The position numbers were made by a program, and so were the translations under genes. From assembly GCF_030388325.1 (NCBI RefSeq), contig NZ_CP103794.1, positions 62,001-126,000 of the forward strand: DNA of 64,000 nt, read 5' to 3'. The DNA comes from Flavobacterium johnsoniae (GTDB lineage Bacteria; Bacteroidota; Bacteroidia; Flavobacteriales; Flavobacteriaceae). Shown piece by piece: positions 25,861 through 33,351 of the stretch. The notes beneath the pieces were generated by a model. The model had not been told where the DNA came from. It was given only the letters and a program-made list of their open reading frames with translations, and ran no database searches. Each line of letters begins with the position of its first letter. Within the stretch, counting starts at the first letter, position 1.

Positions 25861-26378
25861 TTCGTCATACCGAAACCATTTGCGAAAAAGGAATTTGTTA
25901 CGGACAGTCAGACGTAAATATTGCAGAACCTTTTGATGAAATTTTCGATAAAATTATTTCCGAATTACCATCCGAAGCTGTTATTTTTTCGAGTCCGTTA
26001 AAGCGTTGTGTAATTTTAGCAAAACATATTCAAGAAAACATAAATGCAATTTCTTATCAAGAAGACGATCGCTTAAAAGAAATGAATTTTGGCGATTGGG
26101 AATTGAAAACTTGGAATGAAATTCCGCCTGAAGAACTCAATCCGTGGATGGAAGATTTTGTAAATATTAAAGTTTCAAACGGCGAATCTTTTACAGAACT
26201 TCATGAAAGAGTTGGTGATTTTTTAACGAATGAAATTTCAAAAATAAAAGAACCCATTATTATCGTTGCTCATGCAGGAATAATTAGGAGTATTTTGTGC
26301 CATCAAACTTCACTTCCTTTAAAAGATGCATTTAATAACAAAGTTGATTTTGGCGAAGTTATCAGAATTGAATTATAA
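25845..26378 (+). CDS. cobC: Alpha-ribazole phosphatase, histidine phosphatase family
   Basis: This 177-residue phosphatase would remove the phosphate from alpha-ribazole-5'-phosphate or adenosylcobalamin-5'-phosphate. It has the phosphohistidine motif LVRHTET, the second Arg in SSPLKRCV, EMNFGDWE and the second His in VAHAGIIRS. I use the ATG at 25845, which gives the canonical N-terminus MEIYLVRH; a longer frame would run inside cobS. Confidence 0.88.
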   Translation: MEIYLVRHTETICEKGICYGQSDVNIAEPFDEIFDKIISELPSEAVIFSSPLKRCVILAKHIQENINAISYQEDDRLKEMNFGDWELKTWNEIPPEELNPWMEDFVNIKVSNGESFTELHERVGDFLTNEISKIKEPIIIVAHAGIIRSILCHQTSLPLKDAFNNKVDFGEVIRIEL

Positions 26379-26421
26379 ATCTGATGTTTGTTTGATTATT
26401 AAGCCTTAAAAGTGAAACAAA

Positions 26422-26454
26422 TTTGAAAATTCAATATTTTTAACTTTATCTTTG
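26422..26454 (+). promoter_or_regulatory. Promoter for the riboswitch-btuB transcript
   Basis: TTTG at 26422-26425 and TATCTTTG at 26447-26454 are spaced by 21 bases, a match to the Bacteroidetes -33/-7 pattern. Transcription would begin just at the 5' edge of the cobalamin aptamer. Confidence 0.75.
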
Positions 26455-26460
26455 CAGCAA

Positions 26461-26640
26461 ATTAAGGTTGTGTTTAAACAAACACATTAAAAGGGAATCA
26501 AGTAAATTCTTGAGCTGTACCCGCAACTGTAAGCTTAGTTCTTAAACGAATGCTTGTTGTAAACTGCAAAACCACTGCCACGCACTGCGTGATGGGAAGG
26601 TAAACAACAAGACGCAAGCCAGGAGACCTGCCTTTGTAAC
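26461..26640 (+). promoter_or_regulatory. Cobalamin riboswitch (AdoCbl class)
   Basis: The 5' untranslated region shows the cobalamin aptamer elements in order: AAGGTTGT near the 5' end, AAAGGGAATCAAGT, GCTGTACCCGCAACTGTAAGC, CACTGCCACG with GTGATGGGAAGG, and the B12 box AGCCAGGAGACCTGCC at 26617-26632. It is followed by a short segment (TTTGTAACAAA, then GAGCTCTCGGG) that may form the expression platform before the ATG at 26678. There is no T-run hairpin, so control of translation start is more likely than termination. It controls the receptor and lipoprotein downstream. Confidence 0.95.
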
Positions 26641-26677
26641 AAATTATCGAGCTCTCGGGAAAAAGAGTGTAGAAATT

Positions 26678-28513
26678 ATGACTATAAAACTAAGGTTTGC
26701 TTTTTGTTTACTGTTGTTGTGCCAGATTATTTCGGCGCAGAATGATTCTATTAATAAATTGAAAGAGGTTGTCGTTTCTGATAACAATCTTAAGAATTTC
26801 TCCAATACACAATCGATACAAAGGTTAAGCGATTCTATTATAAGCAAAAACCAATCTTCATTAACTTCTCTTTTAAATTATAATACTATAATCTATTTTA
26901 AAGAAAATGGATTAGGAATGACTTCTTCGCCTTCCTTTAGAGGAACTACTTCTCAACAGACTGTAGTAGTCTGGAATGGAATAAATATCAACTCTCAGTT
27001 ATTAGGACAAGCAGATTTTAATACTATTTCAACACGAGGTTTTAATTCGATAGATGTAAAAGCAGGCGGAGGAAGTGTTGTTTACGGAAGCGGTGCAATT
27101 GGAGGAACTATTCATTTAAATAATGATTTGAAATTTACAGATACATTCAAAAACGATTTTCAAATTTATTATGGAGAATTTAATACTGTAAGTGCAATTT
27201 ATGGCATTACGGCAGCAACCAAGAAATGGAGTTTTGATGCCAGTTTTACTAGAAATAGCTCTGATAATGATTTTAAATTTGTCGGTCAAGAAGTTTGGAA
27301 CAAAAACGGACAATACTACAATAATACTCTTGATGCAGCAATTGGTTATAAAATAAATGACAAAAACAGCATCAAATTTTATAGCGAAATTTATGATGGC
27401 GAACGTCACTTTTCTCTAACATCGCCAAATGCAACCAAAACAAAATACCAAGATTACAACACTCGTAATTTATTAACATGGAGCAGTTCTTTTAGTAATT
27501 TCAATTCAAATGTGAGACTTGCTTACATAACAGAACATTACAATTATTTTGAAGACATCAATCTAGACGGATATACTTCTGGTGGAGTAAAAAGTTTCAT
27601 TGGAAAATATGATCTTGATTACACGATTTCTTCTACAATGAAAATAAGTACCATTTTAGATTACACTAAAAATGACGGTTTAGGCTCTGGTATTGGAAGA
27701 AGTACACGTCAAATTGGTGGCGCAAGTTTATTATGGAAACATACGCTTACAGAAAAATGGAATTATGAAATGAGCGCTAGAAAAGAAGTTTCAGATGTCT
27801 ACAAAAGTCCTGTTCTTTTCTCTGTTGGCTCACGCTACAATTTTTCAGATTTCTATAAGCTTAAATTTAACTTTTCGAGAAATTTCAGAATTCCAACTTT
27901 TAATGATTTGTATTGGGAAGGAAGCGGAAATCCGGATTTAAAACCCGAAAGTTCGTTTCAGGCAGAAATTGGAAATGAATTTACTTATAAAGATTTTCGA
28001 ATGACCATTACGGCATACGGAATGAAGATTAAAGACATGATTCGTTGGTTACCAAACAATACCGGAAATTGGTCTCCAGAAAATACAGACAGAGTTACTA
28101 TTTATGGCGCTGAAGCACTTTTAGGATGGAAAAAAAGTTTTGGCAAAAACACTTTCGATTTTAGCGGTACTTATGCTTACACCGTTTCATTGGACGACAG
28201 AACAGATAAACAGCTTTTTTACGTGCCTTATCATAAACTAACTGGTTCTTTATCTTATTATTATAAGAAACTTTCTGCCTATTATCAAATTATGTATACG
28301 GGCGAAATTTTTACAACATCAGATAATAATCCAAAATATATACTTGACGCTTACAATGTTTCGAACATTGGTGTTGATTACAATTTTAGCAAGAAAAACA
28401 TTTTCAAATTGGGAGTTAAAGCCGCTAATCTTTGGAATGAAAAATATGAAGCTCTACCTAGCCGATTTATGCCTGGGCGAAATTTAACTATTTATTTAAA
28501 CCTTAATTATTAA
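26678..28513 (+). CDS. btuB: TonB-dependent receptor, BtuB-type vitamin B12 transporter
   Basis: This 611-residue outer-membrane receptor has a signal peptide (about 1-20, ending IISAQ). The plug domain starts at KEVVVSDNN and includes SFRGTTSQQTVVVWNGININ and GGGSVVYGSGAIGGTI. A 22-strand-type barrel follows, including NFRIPTFNDLYWEGSGNPDL and the C-terminal GRNLTIYLNLNY with an aromatic last residue. It lacks the N-terminal carboxypeptidase-like domain of SusC-type receptors, and its length equals that of BtuB. The cobalamin riboswitch upstream makes the corrinoid assignment strong. Confidence 0.9.
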   Translation: MTIKLRFAFCLLLLCQIISAQNDSINKLKEVVVSDNNLKNFSNTQSIQRLSDSIISKNQSSLTSLLNYNTIIYFKENGLGMTSSPSFRGTTSQQTVVVWNGININSQLLGQADFNTISTRGFNSIDVKAGGGSVVYGSGAIGGTIHLNNDLKFTDTFKNDFQIYYGEFNTVSAIYGITAATKKWSFDASFTRNSSDNDFKFVGQEVWNKNGQYYNNTLDAAIGYKINDKNSIKFYSEIYDGERHFSLTSPNATKTKYQDYNTRNLLTWSSSFSNFNSNVRLAYITEHYNYFEDINLDGYTSGGVKSFIGKYDLDYTISSTMKISTILDYTKNDGLGSGIGRSTRQIGGASLLWKHTLTEKWNYEMSARKEVSDVYKSPVLFSVGSRYNFSDFYKLKFNFSRNFRIPTFNDLYWEGSGNPDLKPESSFQAEIGNEFTYKDFRMTITAYGMKIKDMIRWLPNNTGNWSPENTDRVTIYGAEALLGWKKSFGKNTFDFSGTYAYTVSLDDRTDKQLFYVPYHKLTGSLSYYYKKLSAYYQIMYTGEIFTTSDNNPKYILDAYNVSNIGVDYNFSKKNIFKLGVKAANLWNEKYEALPSRFMPGRNLTIYLNLNY

Positions 28514-28517
28514 AAAC

Positions 28518-29549
28518 ATGAAATTAAAAAATCTTTATTTAGGAATTATTGCCTCTGCATTTTTATTTGCTTCTTGTAGCAGTGATGATGACGACAACGA
28601 CGTTCCGTTGGGAGTTTATGACAATGGTGTGCTTATTTTAAATGAAGGAAATTTTGGAACGCCTAATGCATCAGTTTCTTACGTTTCAAATGATTTGGCT
28701 ACTTTTCAAAATGATATTTTCAAATTGGTAAATACTCCAATGATTCTTGGAGATGTTGCTCAATCAATGTCTTTTAGCAATGAAAAAGCTTTTATTGTTG
28801 TAAACAATTCTAATGAGGTAGAAGTTGTAAACCGTTATACTTTTAAAAGTTTGGGAACAATTACAGAAAAACTTCAAAACCCACGTTACAGTGTTGTTGT
28901 AAATGACAAATTATATGTAACAAATTCAATTTCTCAAGCTGTTACCGTTTATGATGCAAAAACTTATGCTTACATAACTTCAATTTCATTAGGAAAAACT
29001 GCTGAAAAAATTATTGCTGCAAACGGAAAAATTTATGTAACAAATGCAGCTTACGGAAGCGGAAGTGAAGTGACTGTTATTAGCCCTTCAACAAATACTG
29101 TAACTAAAACAATCACACTAGAAAATGGTATTAATTCGATTGAAGAAAATAATGGATCTGTATATGTATTAGCAGGAACTAGCACTAAAAGTAAATTATT
29201 CAAAATTAACACTTCTACAGATACTGCAACATCTTTCGAATCGACTACAGTAAAAAATGCTATAAACATGGATATTGATGGAGATAAAATCTATTACACT
29301 CAAGGAACTGGTGTTTATGCAATTAACTTATCTGCAACAGCTTTTTCAGACAAAGCTTTATTTTCTGTAAAAGATAGCAGCTGGTCTACTTTTTATGGTT
29401 TTGGAGTAATCGATGGCAGAATATATTCTGGTGATGCAAATGCATTTACTTCAGACGGAACTGTTACTGTATATTCTTCAACTGGAACAGTATTAAAAAC
29501 ATTAACTGTTGGCGTAGGACCAAATGGTTTTTATTCTAACAATAATTAG
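28518..29549 (+). CDS. Surface beta-propeller lipoprotein, BtuG-like (YncE/DUF5074 type)
   Basis: This 343-residue lipoprotein has a lipobox Cys20 (FLFASC) followed by SSDDDDND, an acidic run like the Bacteroidetes surface-export signal. The body has repeated four-strand propeller blades (NRYTFKSLGTI, VYDAKTYAYITSISLG, KIYVTNAAYGSG, TVYSSTGTVLKTLTVG), which is YncE-like. It starts 4 bases after btuB and shares the riboswitch. Bacteroides BtuG is a surface seven-bladed propeller that binds B12 tightly and sits on BtuB, so position, topology and fold all match. Orthology to BtuG is inferred, not proven. Confidence 0.82.
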   Translation: MKLKNLYLGIIASAFLFASCSSDDDDNDVPLGVYDNGVLILNEGNFGTPNASVSYVSNDLATFQNDIFKLVNTPMILGDVAQSMSFSNEKAFIVVNNSNEVEVVNRYTFKSLGTITEKLQNPRYSVVVNDKLYVTNSISQAVTVYDAKTYAYITSISLGKTAEKIIAANGKIYVTNAAYGSGSEVTVISPSTNTVTKTITLENGINSIEENNGSVYVLAGTSTKSKLFKINTSTDTATSFESTTVKNAINMDIDGDKIYYTQGTGVYAINLSATAFSDKALFSVKDSSWSTFYGFGVIDGRIYSGDANAFTSDGTVTVYSSTGTVLKTLTVGVGPNGFYSNNN

Positions 29550-29571
29550 AATTTATTTTTTTTTTTGGAAT

Positions 29572-29603
29572 AAAAAAGGCTTTCATTTCTGAAAGCCTTT
29601 TTT
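29572..29603. terminator. Bidirectional terminator between btuG-like and S41 protease genes
   Basis: A perfect 14-bp stem (AAAAAAGGCTTTCA and its complement, four-base loop TTTC) carries both the A-run and the T-run, so it serves both convergent transcripts. Confidence 0.92.
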
Positions 29604-29619
29604 AATATATTTAATTTTC

Positions 29620-31065
29620 TTAGAATACTTTTGGTGCAGTTTTAAGATACATTCCGTGTCTTAATCCGTTTAAGATTTTTGAGTCTGTTACATAAGGACG
29701 TAAAGGCTCAGAATCTGTTTGGATTTTCTTAGCTGCATTTCCAGTTATTTTCGAAATTGCATTACTAAGCAAAGGTTCTGTAGTTTCTCCTAAAACACCA
29801 TAATTAAGAACCGATTCAAACTGTTGGTAAGTTGGCACTAAACCTTGTGTATAATCTCCAAAATTAACAGAGTTTGTAATTTTAAGAACCAAAGGCTGCA
29901 TTGCATATTTATGATTTGGGTTGATTCCTTTTTTAGTCGTCAGAGTTTCTGAATCATAAACTGTAAACGATCCAACATTTTTTCCAACTGTAGTTTCTCC
30001 GATTTGAACAACATTAATGTACGGTTTTAATCCGTTGATAATTAATTCACTTGCAGAAGCTGTACTTGCAGTTGTAATAACATAAACAGTAGTCATATTC
30101 AAGCTGTTTAAGTTTTTAACGAATCTAACGTTTAAATCCTCCAAATCAGCTGTACTAAGACCTTGCATTTGTTTGCTATTAAAAGTCATTTTTGAGAAGA
30201 TTTGTGTATCGAATTGTCCAGTAATCATACTAGCCAGTTTCGCAGATGTTGCAATAGATCCTCCTCCATTATAACGAAGATCTAAAATAAAATCTGTAAC
30301 TCCTTGTCCTTTCAATGTACCAAAAGCTTGATTCAATCTATCATCATAATCAGCATAGAAACCGTTGTACATTAAATAACCTATTTTATGGCTTCCAGAA
30401 GTAATTACTTTATTGATGAAAATTGGATTTTCTTCTAAAACCGTTTTCGTTAAAGAAACCGATTTTCCATTCAAAACAAAAGCACTTCCGTTATAATCAG
30501 CTAAATTTAATGTGTAAGTATCTTTGCCTATTAACTCTTGATAATTAGAAACAGTAAGTTTGGTTCCGTTAATGCTTGTAAACAAATCACCACGTTTAAT
30601 AGCTTTTGTTGAAGCATCAGAATTTGGAATAATATAGCGAACATAACCAACCAAATCATTTGATCCTGAAGCAACTCGGCTTAATCTAAAATCTACTCCA
30701 TTGTTTTTTGAGATTCCGCTTAATTCTTGTTCCAAAACAGTATAATCATCAACAATCCAGCTAAAACGGTCAATTGCATCTCCGTTTGGATATTTGCTTT
30801 CTGGTTTATTCAATAAATCTTGAAACAAATCTTCTGGTTTTGCATAACCTTTTAAGAAATTATTAAAGTCATTTTCAGTTGCAAAACGGTTATCGGCTAA
30901 ATTCGGAACATCGGCTTGCCATAAATAAACTTCATTTAATCCTTTCCAGATAAAACTATTAATCTGTACGTCTGCTGGAGCGGCAACATCGTCATTATCT
31001 TCACATGACTGCAAAGAGAAAGCGAATAAAAAAAGAAAAAGAGCACTCTTTAAAATTGTTTTCAT
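29620..31065 (-). CDS. S41-family (C-terminal processing) peptidase lipoprotein
   Basis: This 481-residue lipoprotein has Cys21 in FSLQSC followed by EDNDD, suggesting surface exposure. An N-terminal helical region contains the PDZ-like segment (GDLFTSINGTKL). The S41 catalytic core has LDLRYNGGGS, the nucleophile in TASASELI and the general-base Lys in GETTVGKNVGS. It likely trims or degrades outer-surface proteins. It stands alone and shares the terminator at 29572-29603. Confidence 0.88.
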   Translation of the reverse strand: MKTILKSALFLFLFAFSLQSCEDNDDVAAPADVQINSFIWKGLNEVYLWQADVPNLADNRFATENDFNNFLKGYAKPEDLFQDLLNKPESKYPNGDAIDRFSWIVDDYTVLEQELSGISKNNGVDFRLSRVASGSNDLVGYVRYIIPNSDASTKAIKRGDLFTSINGTKLTVSNYQELIGKDTYTLNLADYNGSAFVLNGKSVSLTKTVLEENPIFINKVITSGSHKIGYLMYNGFYADYDDRLNQAFGTLKGQGVTDFILDLRYNGGGSIATSAKLASMITGQFDTQIFSKMTFNSKQMQGLSTADLEDLNVRFVKNLNSLNMTTVYVITTASTASASELIINGLKPYINVVQIGETTVGKNVGSFTVYDSETLTTKKGINPNHKYAMQPLVLKITNSVNFGDYTQGLVPTYQQFESVLNYGVLGETTEPLLSNAISKITGNAAKKIQTDSEPLRPYVTDSKILNGLRHGMYLKTAPKVF

Positions 31066-31228
31066 ATCATTTAAGTATCTTAGTAGTATAGTGTAAAAGT
31101 AGCATCTTTAATATTAGCTTGGTCATAAAAGCAATATTTTTTTTACATAAAAAAAAATTATTTTTTGTTGTAACAAATCTAATTGTGCTTCGTCTTGAAT
31201 ATATAAGCTAACGATTAACCATCAGATA

Positions 31229-31738
31229 ATGAACCAAGTTGTATTTATAGAATTAATAAATCCTTTTAAAGACAAAGTTTTTCGTCTGGCAAAAAGATTG
31301 CTTACAAGTACTGAAGAAGCCGAAGATGCAACTCAGGAAGTAATGGTGAAATTATGGAACAAAAAAGAAAGTCTGGAAAGTTACAATAGTGTTGAAGCGC
31401 TTGCAATGACAATGACTAAAAATTATTGCTTGGATCAGTTAAAATCTAAACGAGCCAGTAATCTTCAAATTGTTCATAATAATTTTACTGACCGACAGCC
31501 GCAATTGGACAAAAAATTAGAAGATGAAAACAGTTTAGAATGGGTTGAAAAAATAATAAATCAAATGCCAGAACAAATGCAAATGTTAATTCAGCTTCGA
31601 GATGTAGAACAATATGAGTTTGACGAAATAGCCAAAATCGTTAATATGAATGAAACGGCAATACGAGTTGCACTTTCGAGAGCAAGAAAAAAAATTAGAG
31701 AATCAATGACAAATACACACCTTTATGGAACCAAATAA
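31229..31738 (+). CDS. ECF-type RNA polymerase sigma factor
   Basis: This 169-residue protein has sigma region 2 (VFRLAKRLLTSTEEAEDATQ, then EVMVKLWNK) and region 4 (LRDVEQYEFDEIAKIVNMNE, then RVALSRARKKIRE). It overlaps the next gene by 14 bases. It heads a four-gene operon with a membrane protein and two DUF4252 proteins, the usual arrangement for this flavobacterial sigma factor group. Confidence 0.9.
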   Translation: MNQVVFIELINPFKDKVFRLAKRLLTSTEEAEDATQEVMVKLWNKKESLESYNSVEALAMTMTKNYCLDQLKSKRASNLQIVHNNFTDRQPQLDKKLEDENSLEWVEKIINQMPEQMQMLIQLRDVEQYEFDEIAKIVNMNETAIRVALSRARKKIRESMTNTHLYGTK

Positions 31739-32198
31739 AATAGAAGATATATTAGAAAAATACTTTGAGGGAGAAACTTCTGTTGCCGAAGAAAATCAAT
31801 TAAGAGAATACTTTTCTTCACCAAATGTTGCGCAGCATTTGGAACAGTACAAACCAATGTTTGGTTATTTCTCTCAAGCAAAAGAACAGAAGTCGACGCA
31901 CGAGATTCCACTACTCCCGAAGTCTCGGGATAAAAAACGCAACGTAGCGTGGTTATCTATTGCAGCTTCAGCTGTTGTTTTAATGGGAATTGGAACTTAC
32001 TTTTTCGTTAGCGAACAAAAAGAGACTACTGCAGTAGCTTCGCAAACAGAATTAGGAACTTACCAAGATCCCGAAGAAGCGCTAAAAGCAACTCAAAAGG
32101 CTTTAGCATTATTATCAAACAATGTTAATGTAGGTATCGAAAGTGTACAGTACATTAAAGAATACGAACAATCAAAAAACAAAATTTTTAAACAGTAA
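31725..32198 (+). CDS. Putative anti-sigma membrane protein
   Basis: This 157-residue protein has an N-terminal segment with EPNKIEDILEKYFEGETSVA then EENQLREYF, the pattern of short anti-sigma heads. A single membrane helix lies at about 75-93 (AWLSIAASAVVLMGIGTYFF), followed by a periplasmic tail. Its overlap with the sigma-factor gene supports an anti-sigma role, which is inferred. It lacks a recognisable zinc-binding HxxxCxxC motif. Confidence 0.72.
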   Translation: MEPNKIEDILEKYFEGETSVAEENQLREYFSSPNVAQHLEQYKPMFGYFSQAKEQKSTHEIPLLPKSRDKKRNVAWLSIAASAVVLMGIGTYFFVSEQKETTAVASQTELGTYQDPEEALKATQKALALLSNNVNVGIESVQYIKEYEQSKNKIFKQ

Positions 32199-32214
32199 TT
32201 AAATTCAAATAAAA

Positions 32215-32742
32215 ATGAAAAATTTCATCATAACTTTAGTATTCGCATTCGTTACAAACGTTTTTTATGCACAAGGTGCTTTTGACAAATTTGACGGTCA
32301 AGACGATGTAACTTCTGTAATTGTAAACAAGAAAATGTTCGATTTAATGAGCAAAGTAAACGCTGACAATTCAGACAAAGAAACGCAGCAATATATCAAA
32401 CTAATTAAAAAATTAGATTACTTAAAAGTCTTTACAACCAAAAATCCTAAAATCGAAGCCGAAATGAAAGCTTCTGCAGATAAATACATAAAAACTGCTG
32501 GTCTTGAAGAATTAATGAGAGTAAATGACAGCGGTAAAAATGTCAAAATTATGGTTAAATCTGGTGCAAGCGACACACAAATTAAAGAATTATTAATGTT
32601 TGTAGACGGCGCAAAAAATGACGAAACTGTTCTTTTGTCTCTAACTGGTAATTTTGATTTGAACGAAATCTCTGTTTTAACAGATAAAATGAATCTTCCT
32701 GGTGGTACAGATTTAAAGAAAGCTTCTAAAAACAAAAAATAA
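32215..32742 (+). CDS. DUF4252 domain exported protein
   Basis: This 175-residue protein has a signal peptide (MKNFIITLVFAFVTNVFYAQ) and a DUF4252-type body (DDVTSVIVNKKMFDLMSKV, MRVNDSGKNVKIMVKSGA, DETVLLSLTGNFDLNEISVL). The role of the family is unknown; it is common next to ECF sigma factors in flavobacteria. It is followed after one base by a second DUF4252-like lipoprotein. Confidence 0.85.
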   Translation: MKNFIITLVFAFVTNVFYAQGAFDKFDGQDDVTSVIVNKKMFDLMSKVNADNSDKETQQYIKLIKKLDYLKVFTTKNPKIEAEMKASADKYIKTAGLEELMRVNDSGKNVKIMVKSGASDTQIKELLMFVDGAKNDETVLLSLTGNFDLNEISVLTDKMNLPGGTDLKKASKNKK

Positions 32743-32743
32743 A

Positions 32744-33283
32744 ATGAAAGCAACTGTTTTTATCTCAACCCTATTCTTCTTACTGACTTTGGTAAGTTGC
32801 AATTCTGAACCTTCACTTCAAAAATATTTTGTTGAGAATTCGGAGAAAAAAGACTTTATTGCCTTAGATGTTTCGCCAAACATTCTAAATGTTGACAAAG
32901 CAAAATTATCCGCAGAACAAAACGAAGCTTTAAATTCTTTTGATAAAATGAATATTCTGGCTTTTAAAGCAGATCAAAAAAATCAGACTGAGTTTGAAAT
33001 TGAAAGAAATAAGGTAAAAGCCATTTTAAAAGATTCGAAATATCAGGAATTAATGAAATTTGGTTCTGGTAAAGACGGCGCTTCAGTAAGCTATGTTGGA
33101 AGTGACGACAATATTAAAGAGTTTGTCATTTTCGCCAACAGAAAAGAAAACGGTTTTGCTGTAGTTCGTGTTTTAGGCGAAGATATGAATCCGAACAATA
33201 TTATTACTTTAATGTCTGTTTTACAAAAATCAAAAATAGATATGGAGCAACTAAAACCTTTACAAGAATTACTTAAAAAATAA
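32744..33283 (+). CDS. DUF4252-like lipoprotein
   Basis: This 179-residue lipoprotein has lipobox Cys19 (LTLVSC) and a body parallel to the preceding protein: a conserved core FIALDVSPNILNVDK, SDDNIKEFVIFANRKENGFA and a C-terminal helix. It is a likely divergent paralogue of the 32215-32742 product and last in the sigma-factor operon, which ends at the terminator 33304-33335. Confidence 0.8.
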   Translation: MKATVFISTLFFLLTLVSCNSEPSLQKYFVENSEKKDFIALDVSPNILNVDKAKLSAEQNEALNSFDKMNILAFKADQKNQTEFEIERNKVKAILKDSKYQELMKFGSGKDGASVSYVGSDDNIKEFVIFANRKENGFAVVRVLGEDMNPNNIITLMSVLQKSKIDMEQLKPLQELLKK

Positions 33284-33303
33284 TACATCTTACTTTTATA
33301 CTT

Positions 33304-33335
33304 AAAAAAGCTCCAGAATTGGAGCTTTTCTTTTA
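33304..33335. terminator. Intrinsic terminator between DUF4252 operon and carB
   Basis: AAAAGCTCCA (33306-33315) pairs with TGGAGCTTTT (33320-33329) across loop GAAT. Flanking A and T runs make it usable by both convergent units. Confidence 0.88.
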
Positions 33336-33351
33336 TAATACAAGTCTGAGA

